From Plectrocnemia conspersa (Eukaryota; Arthropoda; Insecta; Trichoptera; Polycentropodidae), in assembly GCA_009617715.1 (NCBI GenBank), contig VTFK01000047.1:744001-808000 (forward strand): DNA of 64,000 nucleotides. The letters are read 5' to 3'. Position numbers and translations under genes: made by a program. A model generated the notes under the pieces. It saw nothing but the letters and a program-made list of their open reading frames with translations, made no database searches and was not told the origin of the DNA. Shown piece by piece: positions 50,765 to 63,856 of this stretch (its first letter is position 1; each line of letters starts with the position of its first letter).

Positions 50765-53700
50765 AATATAGTTATAAGATGCATCAGATTTTTATTATTT
50801 ATAAGAAATCTGACCATCTGATAAATGTTTCATTTAATTATGTATTATGAACAATACAATAGAACAACAGCATTATCATATTTGTAAAATTTCATTGTGA
50901 ATTTTGTATTGAAGCCTACGGCACAAAAAGAAGCACATAAAGCGCGAAAATAACTAATTAAGACAAATGACCGGTTATTACTGAAGGAAACGCCATAATA
51001 CAAAATGAACGTGTAATGTAAACATATTTAAGCGACGCTATAATTAAACGCGATATAAATTGACGGCACTTGGCTCACATTGTACAAACATATGTTTATT
51101 CATTTTCTAGTTATAAATTATTGTATGATATAATACACATGACTAATGCAACTTCTGCAATATTAAAAATATACCTTACTTCTTGATAAAAATGTTGTGG
51201 TCAATAGCAATAATTACCTACGTTCTTTGAAACAATTTAACATATAATAAATATTATGTTTATTATTAAAAAGTATATATATACATGATTATGTATATGA
51301 AAATAAATCGCATGTTACCGTTCTCGTTTTCTTTGATACACCTTTTTAATTATCTTTTATAAAATAATTAAGTCTATGCTTAAATTAGAGCGGATATTAT
51401 AAAAAAATCACATTAAAACACATTCCAATTATTTATTTATGGTAAACAATTTTAAATTGCTTATTCGAATAAATAATACATCTTACATAAATTACATTTT
51501 ACGTCGGAGGATCGCACTTTATAAATTGATATTAGAAGCAAATTTAATTTTGAATTCATGCCAATAATTCCAAGCGTCGAAATGAAACGATTCGTTTCAT
51601 TATATTAATCACGATGGTTAATTGGACAGTTAGATTTGAGTTTAAACAGCTTAATATAATTTAAATTTATAATTATAACATTTGGGACGATCGAAATTTT
51701 AATGGAATTTACGTGTAACTTTTGAATGTATATTATAATAATAATAAAGATATGATACCAACAAATTTCATTATAATTTCAATTAAATATCTTATTGCAT
51801 TACCGAATGATAAAAAAATACGCTGATAAATCGAATTTTAACTGGACGATTTTCAATAATGTTTTTAATTTGACTGTGCCTCAATGAAAGATGCTCGTCT
51901 TTTAACATTCATTCACGTTTACGTTTCAGATGAACGCAACTCAAACGTACAGACATTGGATTATTGACCGTTTAATCGTCGAACGAGTCGATTATGCGCA
52001 TCCGCGCATACGCCATGACCAATTTAACATAATTTTCTAATCGGCCACTATGACGTATCTGGCGATATATACAAAGTATGTACACATCATAGAGTATATA
52101 TACAGCATATTATATTAGGTGAGCCAATCAGGCGAAACGTACTAAAACAAATTGCCAATCGGAGCGAGTGTCTGATTAGCATACCGAGAGTTCTCCCAGA
52201 ACGTGTTCGTAAAGCGAAAAACGTCCGATCGAAAGGACCTCTTAATGAGGCCCCCGAGCAGTGCTCAGTTTATTCCATCGATTATCGCCAACAGATGAGA
52301 AAATCTACGTTAATTTCAATGCTCGTCAACTTTTTCTCTCCCTCGCCTTTACGACGTTTCCGTATATTATGTATGTATATAGTAATAATAATAATAAATC
52401 CAATTTGGACAATTCGAAATCCAATTATGTCATCCGTTAAATATATTAAACGTATACATGTGTACGTATTTATCTCATTAACGCGAATCGAAATCTTGTA
52501 TGTATTTTTATTCTATGAATTGACCTTTACCATTTTCTTTGGAATATGTATTATCAAGATAGTCTTTTTGTGTACGTCATAGATAAATATTTAGAAAAAC
52601 AATAAAGGTATACGGTCAGTAAACATAAACATTTTCTCCTGATGATACTAAAAGAAAATATTTTTAGTCATTTAAATACACCCATAATATTATAGAATAT
52701 AAATTCAGATCAGATTTATTCTTGTTTGTTATGGGTATGAAATCTTAAGATTTTGGAACAATATTCTTAGAAACATATTGAATACACACTCGAGCATGTA
52801 CATACATATATATGCGGATGTTAAGAGCTAAAGATAACAATATTGTATACATAAAAAAATTAACATTTTTTTATGTATTGTATATGAAAATGCTTAGCTT
52901 TAATTTTATTATTATTATTAATATTAAAAATACAATCAATTAGCATATAAATAATATTTGAATAATTACATTTTTTATTATTAAATTTGTGCTTGTTTCA
53001 TTATCCGAATAAATTAAATTTGCTGAAAATTCATAATATTTACATTCAATTACGTTTCATTTGAGCAAAACAATTTCCATAAAAAAAACTTTGGAAATAT
53101 TAAATCATAAACTGATATATTTAATATGAAATTATAAAATATAATAATGACAATATTTTTAATTTAACATTTCGTTATAAATTTAATAAATAAATTTTAT
53201 TTTATTTTGCGATACCCAACTGAAATTGCCTGAATGAAAAATGTTTTGTGATTTGAATGAAAAATATGGTTGAATATTTTTTATATATTTTTTTAAATAC
53301 ATATAATATATTCTCCAGAACTTTCAATACCTCATATGTACCTAGCTCGATTTTAAATGTTCATCACCAGATTAAAAAAAAATTAGTTAAGCTGATTAAT
53401 TTAAATAATCATTATATAAACAGAATGTATTTTTAACAACAATTTATTTTAAATAAAAAAATAAAATTAATCAAAACCCCTTATGTATATTATAACATTA
53501 CTATATGATTTATCCATTAAATTTTTTCATTAAACGACCTTGAAATCATTCATTAATAAAAACTTTTTTTACGTTGATCCTTATCATATAAGCAAGTAAA
53601 AATATTTTCTTTTTTGATATCTTGTATTTACAATTCAAAGTTATATACAAATATTCCAGATGTAAAGTTTCTTTGATTACAAATATTTATAGTAAAATAA

Positions 53701-54239
53701 GCTAATTGAAAATATTTATATTTTTGATTTTTAAGGCCGGAAGAGCTGATAACAGATGTTTTAAACATATATAAATTACTTACAGATGTTTTAAACATGT
53801 ATAAATTACTAATTAAATTAATTTTATAAGGACGCTTTCCTTTGCATATTGCACACCAAAGGGACGTCACTATTTTAATAAGTATACAAGGTAAGCTCGT
53901 AGATGTTAAACACTTATATTTCTATTCACATGGTATGTGTTTTATAATAACAAAGTTGCACTATATGCATCTTTAAGAAATAATTTAGATTTAAGCTTAG
54001 TTTTGCATAAAAACCCAATTGAACTAGTTCGATAGGTTTTCAATATTTTTAACAATATGTTGAGATATATTTTAAAATATCGTCGATAAAACTAAAGTAA
54101 TCCTTAAAAAAATACGTGATGCCTGAAAACAACAAATAACCATATATTTTTTTAAACATACTAAATCTCCCGTTATTCCTGGATTTTAACATTTTTCAAT
54201 TTCTCTTCTGGAATTGTATTAAAATTGGATTAAAATAAT
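50765..54239. other. Noncoding DNA with one promoter-like patch
   Basis: Mostly A/T-rich. The patch at about 51840-52280 is GC-richer, carries two GCCAATC boxes (near 52114 and 52160) and a CTCAGTTT initiator-like motif near 52264; it could be a promoter or enhancer but no gene is recognised next to it. A two-copy 30-base tandem repeat (ACAGATGTTTTAAACATRTA then TAAATTACTW) lies at 53752-53811. Confidence 0.5.
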
Positions 54240-54490
54240 CGGGTAAACCCAAAGGATCAGGAATAACGCCGCTGCATTTCGTTAGATTCGAATGTTATTT
54301 GTCGCGTTGACATAATAAAATCGCCGTAATTAAAATATGTGGGTTAAATTTAATTAAGCTCGATCATGAAGAGTGACGTCAGGATAGAACAGACGCCGGG
54401 GAGACGTGACCCGTTGGCGTTTACGGTTAATTAGCCGCGAGTGGCGCCCAACGATAACGAACGCAGTTAGAGGCGTAATCCAAGAATTGT
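54240..54490. promoter_or_regulatory. GC-richer candidate conserved element with a CRE-like site
   Basis: A block of balanced composition with TGACGTCA (54373-54380), a full cAMP-response element palindrome, and several CpG-rich motifs (GCCGCGAGTGGCGCC near 54433). No open frame of note. Inferred to be a regulatory element; function unknown. Confidence 0.35.
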
Positions 54491-57400
54491 TTTGCCCTTT
54501 CATTAAAAATACCTTTGGTTTGATCTAATAAACCATCTTTAATTTTAATAAATAATAATCTAGCTGTAATATTAATATATAAGACGGTTATTCATAAAAT
54601 AAAAATATCTCAGTCCAGAAAATATTTCTCAAACATTTTATGCTTTTAAAATACACCTTCATTTATTTTTTATATTTTTTTTGATCCTGCAGCAATTTAT
54701 TTTTCTCAAACAAAAACCCCAAGATGGTTTTTAAACAAAATTTTTCATGACGGCCTTTTTTTGAGCTTTCGCTGCAATCTGTCCTTCGTTATCTTTCTCG
54801 GATAAAAAAATACGAGATGGATTTTAAACAAAAAAATTTGCGACGACTTTTTTTCTCTCTTAGGAAAAAATCTCAAATAACCTTTGTTAGGACAAGAAGT
54901 AGTTACATATACAAATGAACTTGAAAATAATATTGTAATATATTAATATTACTCAAATGTTCAATTCATGCTTATTGACCCGTTTGCAAAATTATCTAGA
55001 TTTTAACTTGTAAAACAAACATTCATAGTCCATATTTTTTTATATTACAAGTGCCGGCAATGTGCCAATATATTTTTTATATTTCGCAAATGTATGCTTT
55101 TCAATGAGAGCAAACTAGACGATAAGATAAATCAAAGAAGCGAACAATTTCAACGATACGCATGTTACAAGAGCAAGGCCGAAGCGAAAACTCGTTACAA
55201 AATATTATTACTGAAACTTTTATAAACAAATCGTTTAAATACGCTATAAAAAATGCTTTACGTATAATAACTTCATGCTAAGAAATTTATTCTAAAATTA
55301 TTAAAGTTCGTATTTTGCTTATCTGTCTCACATATGAATTCTGTGCTGCGATATCTAATCGATAGTTAATTGAATAAAATATATGTAACTATAGAATAGA
55401 TCTAAAAACATTTGATTATCAAAAATTGGATGCAATTTGCGAATCGTGGAAGTCAAACTTTCACCATTTTTGAAATAATTTTTAACAATAAAAATGCGTT
55501 ATTGTGTCGAATAGCGATCCATTTTAAATGATGGCATAATAATATGCTGGCATTAGACATTGATCTGTTCAATGTCAGCTGCAAGAAGGTGGTCTGGTTC
55601 GTATCATTAAATTTTATAAATTTATGCCTTTTTTCTTTCTATGTATTATTTTTATATATTTTTAATGTGTGTGTACTGTAATAATACAATGTATCGTTTA
55701 TGTTAATTCACAATGATCTTAATTAAATTTAAATTAATAAATATATTATAACAGTAACGATCCAGACGAGAATTTTTTTTTAGAATCAATGGTCTTTTCC
55801 AATCTCCCGTGTCCTCGCAGTGGACACAGAAATTAAATGGGTATTACTCCTTCTCTTATTATTAATTTATTTTGCAATGTCATGAGTGGAGCATCCATTA
55901 TATAATGCTGGTAAATAAAAATATTAAATAAAAAAATAGCACGTAAGCAAAGCCGATTATAAAAGCTAATATGTATTATATACGATAGAGGCAATTTTTA
56001 TTTAATACATAATTCATAATGAATCATATATGAAACACAAATATAATAAGAAAAGCGTTTTTTATGTTAGCTGTAATACAATAAAACGTAAGTTACATAA
56101 AATTAAATAAAAAAAAATAGTATATATTATACATATATGTAATGATTTTAAATAGTACACTATTATATCACTACAAATATACATAATTAATGTATATGGT
56201 TAATAAAGTATATATAAATAATTAAAACTATATTTTATATGCAATTCTTAACCAGTAGTATTAATTTAGTGCATCAATTAGTGGTGGACGCTGTTATTGC
56301 AGCAAACTAAATCAGTTAAAACACAAGTGATTTATTAGTATGAACTGTTTCTCCAATTAGTGCAAGTTTTACACTAATTGCCAGTTCAGACTGAAACCTC
56401 AATGTGCCCATATAAATTCCATGTTTATATAATATAATACTAGAAGTATTAGAAACAGCTTTGGAATCGCAAGAATTTATGATTGAAAATGCTATGTAAA
56501 ATTTAAAAATAGAACAGAATATATGAATCAATAATAGGAGTATTGCACTGAAAAAATATGAATTAAAAGACTTGTAAGAATATATTCAATGATATTTTAG
56601 CGTCAATATAAAACGAAAATCATTGAATAATTGTGTTACTAACTAATCGACTGAATTTGCCACTTGTAAACGTTTCCGACGTGTATCTTGTCTTTTTTAA
56701 TATGATTGATGATATTAGTCTATATATAAACAAACTATTTTATTTTTAAAAATACCCATGTCAAGAAATATAGTTTTTTTGACAGTTAATAAAATCTAAT
56801 AATGCGTGAAAAATCGTCAAGAGAAACAAGGCGTATAGAAATTTGTCACTTATTCGAAGTTTAATATAAACATACACAATAATGTTGCTGCCAGACATTT
56901 CTCTATTAATCATATGTATATGTATGTCTAAAATCTTGAACTGTGATATTAGAATAAATATATCATATATCATAGAAACACATATGTATTATATATTTTT
57001 ATTTGAATACACTAATATACTATATATTACGAACTCGTGTTGTATCAACCACCACAGATTTTTAATAACCTTTTTTAATATAGCGACTACCGAAAAATTC
57101 ATGTATACATACATAAAAGCTTTTTTATTTTTTTTGCATAACGTCGATTTTTCAGTACCGTATCATAAAACTTGCTATTATTTCGTATTTACATGATGTT
57201 ATCATTTTTATGACGCCATTCAGAAACTCGTTTATTACTTGGCCGATAATAAACCAAAGCAAACGCTTAAACGGATCAAAATGCTTTTAATCCCTGAACC
57301 TCTGTATTAACTAAATTGTACTAAAAATATTATATAAGTAATTTTACATAATCTCAAGCGCTTAAAATTAAAAATGTATTTAATTTTTAAGTAAATCCAT

Positions 57401-58980
57401 TCAGAAAAAAGTGCATATAAAATATGATTCGCTCTAATTAGTAAAATTTCTGTGTTACATTCGTGAAGGACAAACGTACCATTATATACACAATAAATTA
57501 TTAATAATTAGGCATTAAAGTGAGACATTGTGAGTTAAGCGTTCATACGCCAAAACACTTACAAATTAAATCTAAAAATATAACTTAAAACCCTGTAGGC
57601 GTATGTGTATTATATTTTACGCAGAGAAAATTACAAGTGCGCTAAATCACAACTTAATGTTGCTAATTAACACCCCTTCTTATTATGTTCGTGTTAAAGC
57701 TGTTGTTAATTACTAGACAACGGGTCATTTTTGAATTTGAGAAGAAAATACACTAATTAACGTGTAAAATGATTTAAATATACACATCTTGAGTTTAATG
57801 AATTTTGGACGTTTAATAACCTAAGCGTATATCGTGAAACAATGTTTTAAGTTAAACAAAGGTCTAGAATGTGTGTATAGAAAATGATTGATGAGCAACG
57901 TAGGATTAAAACATGTAAATAATTATATTTATTAATAAGAAAATTTCTAATGTTGTAAATGGATGTTATAAATTTAGTTTATATATCTTTAAAGAGCGAT
58001 GTAGTTATTTACATTCGACCAACGCCAAAACGATAGCTACCTTAATTATTCATACATTAATGGAAAATTAAAAAAATGTTGTTTCAATTAAAAATATATA
58101 TAATATGATGTACATATAATTATTTTTTAAAGTAGTTCAGTAATTTACTGTATGTGTTATTAGAGATAGGTAGTGTTAGGGTAATAAATATTCAATAGAC
58201 ATAAATTGAATATCATAAAAATTTTAAATAAATTATGGCGGCATGACGTCATCACTAATATTTCTTCTCGAGAAAAAGTAAAGTCGAATACTCATTTCAC
58301 GAGAAACTTTTAAAAGCATTGTTTATTATATATAATTAAATTTGTACGAATATTTTTAGAATGTTTACAACCCCTGTCCTTCGTATAACGCTGCATAAGT
58401 AAAGGCGGATTCATGCCTAATATGCATACCTTTTAGAAGGTTTTAATATTGGTCTGGGAATGACAAAAAAATGTTTACAATTGTAAGCAATTAACACTCG
58501 AACCCGCCTTATTTTTGCTTAAGTAATAAAAGAAGACACTCAGATAAGAAAACTTTTGAAATGTGATCGTGCCGAATGTTTAAAAACATGCGTACTTTTT
58601 CGGAAGATCGAAAGTATTTGAATGACCAACAATTTTTTTTTTTCTCTTACTTTTTCCGGCCGGCGGCTTTACTTTTGATTTAGTGATCTAAGAATCCGCT
58701 CCAATAAGAATTAATTACGCATGGGATTCGGCAGAATGCAAACGACTTAAAGCTATTTTTATTTTTCGATAATACAAAAAGGTTTTTTTATATTGTTTTT
58801 ATAAAGTAGCATGAGCTGTTATTGATAATTGTCTCACGATTATTATTGACAGCTGAAGCTGGTTAATTTTTTTTGTTAAAACAATTGGAAAATATCAATT
58901 CTGAGCTAAGCTCGAAATTTTAACGGGCAATTAAAGAAAAATGATATAATCGAAAATATTAGACATTGATGACACTAATT
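54491..58980. other. AT-rich noncoding DNA
   Basis: No gene, RNA or transposon recognised. Short open frames (for example 56882-57196) are rich in Ile, Tyr and Phe, as expected of random A/T-rich DNA. Confidence 0.6.
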
Positions 58981-59023
58981 AAATATTTGCAAAATACAGA
59001 ATCTTTACCAGTCGAGGAAAAAA

Positions 59024-59412
59024 TGACTTTTTTAGTTGTTCTTCAAAATCAGAAAAATATAAAATGGGGAAAGAAATTATTCGCAGATTATTTAATAGCT
59101 CGACAAATTCTAAGGACCCTCACGACTCTATTAAATCATTAGAATCCATTGAAGAAATTGAAAATGTATCATTGGCGCAACAATAAGAGAAATATTTTTT
59201 TTCAGCTAAATTCCACTGAAAAAAAAAGATTTCTTTAGTTATTCTTTAGAAGCAAGAATTTGTAAAATGGGTAAAGAAATTATTTGTAGATTATTTGATG
59301 GCTCGACGAGTTCTAAGGACCCTCGCAACGTCATTAAATCATTAGAATCCATTGAAGAAATTAAAAATTTACCATTGGTGAAACGATTAGAGAAAGATTT
59401 TTTTCAGCATTA
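59024..59412 (+). repeat. Diverged 203-bp tandem repeat within a transposon relic
   Basis: Two copies with a period of about 203 bases, for example AAAATGG at 59061 and 59264, each followed by a segment containing TCTAAGGACCCTC and ATTAAATCATTAGAATCCAT. Both translate similarly: KMGKEIICRLFDGSTSSKDP and then IKSLESIEEI. The copies differ at scattered sites. This appears to be a duplicated part of the transposase gene that precedes the C-terminal fragment at 59446. Confidence 0.75.
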
Positions 59413-59445
59413 CAAAGAGTAGTGTAAAAAAACAATATCTTACGG

Positions 59446-59724
59446 ATGGAGAAAGAATTCAAAATATTTTCATCAACGGGCAAGAAAACAAATAATTTAC
59501 AGTGCCTATTTGAAGTATTGTTGTCGATTAAACCAACTTCAACACAAAATCAGAAGAATTTTTGTACTGCTGACATTATTTTAACAAAAAAAGAACGAAT
59601 TTTTTATTATACTTTAAAAAAAATATATAAACGGAAAAGCTTCTCAATTATGGGTTTACATAATAAAACCACAGTGTGTTGTCTGTTTAAAAGTAATGAC
59701 TGCAGAATCTTTAAAAAAGAATAA
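59446..59724 (+). pseudogene. hAT transposase C-terminal fragment
   Basis: A 92-codon plus-strand frame. Residues about 3-50 read EFKIFSSTGKKTNNLQCLFE followed by LLSIKPTSTQNQKNFCTADI. This matches the hATC block in which a short E.k.f...G....L..ly..L..I.PTS.E.ERaFS.ag is conserved. The ERAFS motif is degraded to QKNFC, so dimerisation function is doubtful. The remaining residues (from about 53 on) are unlike the family. A start codon is present only by chance. Confidence 0.7.
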
Positions 59725-59760
59725 TTTGCAAAAACACTTCACAGTTTTCATCCATATCAG

Positions 59761-59814
59761 TACTTTGTTATTTTGGAAATGTCTTTTAAAAGACATTTCC
59801 AAAATAACAAAGTA
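59761..59814. repeat. Perfect 54-bp palindrome without spacer
   Basis: TACTTTGTTATTTTGGAAAT then GTCTTTT (59761-59787) is followed immediately by its exact reverse complement (59788-59814). No spacer and no mismatch. It lies exactly between two different hAT relics. Perfect zero-spacer palindromes are unstable in vivo, so it is either very recent or an artefact. Confidence 0.95.
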
Positions 59815-59817
59815 ACT

Positions 59818-60680
59818 GGACAGCAACTCAAGATATTTAGTCGATCAACGTTTAGCATCAAATACTAGCTTTAAAATAGCCTAGTTCATTGCTCGAAACA
59901 ATAAATCATATACCATTGGTGAGGAATTGGATAAACCAACAATGAAAATGACAGAGATTATGTGTGATCAGAAAAAAACATGCAAATAAATTGAATGCCC
60001 CTGCAAAAGTTGTAAGAGAAAGAATTTTTATTTTAGCAACAAAACGTTTTTAATAAAGCTTGTAATAGAACAAGTTATTTTTTCAATAAAAAAGAGTAAA
60101 TGTTTTGCTTTTCAGCTCAAGAGAGACTACAAATATCAGTAGTAATTCGCAACTGATCGTGTAGGTTCGATACAAAGGTTTACATGTAATTGAAGACGTT
60201 TGTTTTATGTTCTCGAATAATTGATGTTTTTAATAAAGTTAATAATACTTTAATAACGTTAATTTATAGTGAGAAGATTGCATTGCAGTATCTATTTATA
60301 GAGTTGCATATAAGTGTTTTTTCGCATAAAACAAATAATTGCAGGGGAAAAATATCAATATAATTTCAGCCTTTAGCTTTTGGAGCATAGCTTTTATTTT
60401 GTAAACAGAAAGCAGAACAAAATAAAATAGCTGCCTTTTTAAAGTTGGCTTTATTTTTGGAAAATTGTGAAAAAAATACATTTGACGTTACCAATGATAT
60501 AGTTATAAATCATCTTACCAATGTCAAAGAGCGGTTCTCAAATTATTTTCAGTTGGGTTATCCCTTTAAATTTTAAATTTCTGATGTACCAGACGAGCCT
60601 TAAAGATTGGCACTTCTTAAATATCGATCCAATAATGAAGCACGTATTTATTTTTCAAATAAAAGATGATCTGTCATATT
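59818..60680 (+). pseudogene. hAT-derived relic of the GTF2IRD2/ZBED5/FAM200 type
   Basis: Plus-strand fragments at about 59850-60000 read ASNTSFKIA, then after a stop FIARNNKSYTIGEELDKPTM followed by KMTEIMCDQ. This matches the S(F/Y)..A..IA...KPH.IGE.LI.P region near the start of these long hAT-like proteins. At about 60420-60580 a further fragment reads KIAAFLKLALFLENCEKNTF and then HLTNVKERFSNYFQLGYPFK, matching the HL..L...F..YFP stretch of the same family. Several stops and frameshifts separate the parts, and the middle of the protein is missing. Confidence 0.65.
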
Positions 60681-63600
60681 TTTAGATAAAAATGCTATCA
60701 AAATGCATATAAAAAAGCAGTTCCAATTTAATGAATATAAAAACATAATCAGCATTAAAATTGCCATTACATTAAAATGCTTCAATTTTTATGTTATTGT
60801 ATCAAATATGAAACAATATCATTTCTCCAAAACCTAAAATGAAAATGTTTTCAAATGAATCCTTTAGTCTCATAATGAGAATATAAATTTATTTTATACT
60901 TTTAATTTTATTTTCAAATAAATATATTTTGGGATAATAGGTAAAAAAAGTGTTATAGTAATTTTAATTAATATATTAGTAGTATCAACATATAAAAAAT
61001 AGCAGATAATAATATATTGTAAGTTAACACTTGACTCTCCGACTACATAAAGACGAATGCACTTAGCCTTCGCTATAACGTGACTAAGAAAAAACATAAT
61101 AAAAGATTAAAGAATACTTTAAATTCCCACTATATTAAAAAGCTTTATCATTAAATTACATGCTGGCTGCTGGTATGACTCTATATTTATATATTTCAGT
61201 TAATTAAAATTGTATTGTCTCACTATTAGTAAGCACACCATTATCTAGCCCGCATTAAGCTATAATTTAAATAATAAGCCCGCACATACCACAAATAAAA
61301 AAATCATAATTACTGCATACGTGCTAATAACAATGCAAAAATGTTTTGTTTTATAAAATGACTAACAAAAACCTTTTCGTTTATCAGCGGTATATGAGAG
61401 CTTTCTCAAGTGTAGTCGAATTTGAGAAAAGCATCGATCATTTTGTCGCTCGAATAACCTTTGGCCCTTTTTCCTTTTTTTATAACCCCCTTACGACTTC
61501 ACTGGGTAACGTTCGCTTGAGTGTTTTTACTCATCAAGCTCCTACGTCTTCATTGTTTCAGGTTACCGATGCACATACGACGACTTTCTTTATATTTACA
61601 CCAGTAAATAAAGACCATGTTATGTATTATGTTCATGGAAGGCTTTTAGTGAAACGACTTGGGTTAAAAAAAAAAATATGTTGTGGTATCATCAGAGTAA
61701 AATTTGAACGCTGACATTTACGTGAGAAGGCTATTTAGAACTCGAACTAAATGTAAGTAAATACCCGAATGTTATAACGTAGATTTGTTTATCAAAATGG
61801 TATAGTTTTAAAAGAAATATTCCAAAATAGAATATTAAATGTCGGTTATGAAAATATTACTACAATCTTTGATGATTTTGACAGCATTGACGTGACCTAA
61901 AAACTAAAATCTCATCAGCAAACTTGTATGGATTTCTGATGTAGGTGAAATGTTAATAGGGTTTCGGTCTATGTTTAACTCTTTTTGTGTTATGATCTCG
62001 AGAGTTGGAATAGCAAATAATCAACAACAGAAAAGTACATAAAATATTCAATATTGTGACTATTATAATAGTCAAATGATCAGTTTCTGTTAAAGACAAT
62101 TAAATCTTTAGTTCAGATAGAAATCAGATTAAAACTATATTTGATGTTAATAGTATTATTTTTTATAACATTAACAATTCATGAGAAATAAACATAAAAA
62201 AAATCACTATGGTTTTTTTAGTCGACTATGTATATTTTACACATTTTCAAAGGCATTGTATAATATAAATCCAATAAACATATCACAAATAGAATTAATC
62301 AAAAGAAGCTGTCCATTAAAATCAATTTTAATTTGGCGTCATTGTATACGCGAGTAATTGATTTGACACAATGCGAATCTCTATCATGGTATTATCGGCT
62401 GCCATTTTTCTTCGTCTCCAAAATAGCCCTGGGCATTTATTCAGTCGTTTACTTCACTGAATTGTATTATATACGCGGACAATAAGTGAAACGATCCAAA
62501 ATATCAAAGGCATTATTATTTTTATTATCATCATCATCCAAAAAGGAAACAATGGGATAATGTGGAAGCCACATGGTGAAAGCCAGCATTACTTCTGTTG
62601 TCGGTGGGTGTTTATCCGTCTCTTGAAGCAATCGGTTTGCTATATAAAGCTGTCGCACGCTATGTTACGCGCGTTTGATTAACACTACCATACCTAGCAT
62701 ATTTTCGGTTTCTGCGAATAACAATCACAGTGTATTATGGTGACCTTCATATTTTGTATGACGATGTCAAGAATTTTTCGCATGCCGCGTATTACGCACT
62801 CGTTTTTATTTTCATATGTTTACGGCACAGCTGGCTGTAGATACGCTCAAAGACATTTTCCACCATTGAAAATCCTTTTAAAAGATATATCACAAAAGAT
62901 AAAAAAAAACACCGATAATCGTAACCAGCTATTATTCTACAGCTATCATACATTGCTTGCGTTTTATTCTCAGTGTTTTATATATTATATATACCGCTCG
63001 TGACATTGTTATATTAAAAAAGCTTTCATCACTCAAGTAATTCCTGTCACATTGAATGTCGGTCTTTGTGACTTATTTATTGTCATGGAAAAGGCATGGC
63101 AAATTAATAATTGAAGCAGCTTGAAGCGAAATGTCAAATCGTTAGGAATCAATAGGTTGAAATAAATCTAGGGACGAATACTTTTAACTAAAAATAAAGC
63201 TGATTTTTTTCTATTCTATAGCTTCAAATAATATTTTATTTAAATGTATTCAAAATATGCTTTAAACAAAAAACTTAAATCTGATAAATATTACATCTCA
63301 ACAATTCATTAGTAAAGGTGATATTAAATTTGTTTTCTAAAAAATCTGATAAAAAAAATCCTAAAAAATCTGTTATTTTTAAGATAAATCGATAGGATTG
63401 AATAAAAAAAAGTTTTATTCCATAGCTTTGTATTAAAGCGTTTTTGCTACATCTGTATACGGAACTGCTTCCAATAAAATTAATATAATAATTCTGTAGA
63501 ACTTGCCTCTCTAGTTTCACTGAAGGCACGACTATTCAATTGAATAAAGCAGTAAAAGCAACAGTAGCTTGTGCCTAACTCAGCTGTATCGACTGCATAT

Positions 63601-63850
63601 CAACTTGTTCAAAATAAATTATTATTTAAATTACAAAACATTTCATCATTTTTAAACATGGTGTGAGAGGTCCACCTAGCTGCGCATTTAACGCTAACGA
63701 ACATATCTAGCATTAATTAAGTACCATAAATACAACCCTTTGTGCATAAAGTTTACAATAGACAATGCGTCTTACCGGCGTAAAAACCTCTTTTGCCATA
63801 ACCACCTCAAAACATGTTTATATTGTATTTTCACATATTTCGTTTCGAAT
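60681..63850. other. Noncoding DNA upstream of a predicted plus-strand gene
   Basis: A/T-rich with two GC-richer patches. The one at about 61340-61720 has a 122-codon plus-strand frame (61346-61714) that I do not recognise and regard as doubtful. The one at about 62330-62830 has balanced composition and may contain upstream regulatory sequence of the gene that seems to start near 63888. Confidence 0.45.
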
Positions 63851-63856
63851 CAGTAG

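Noticed and set aside
61346..61714. 122-codon plus-strand frame
   Set aside because: No recognisable motif; likely chance in a GC-richer patch. A transcript across it or conservation would change this.
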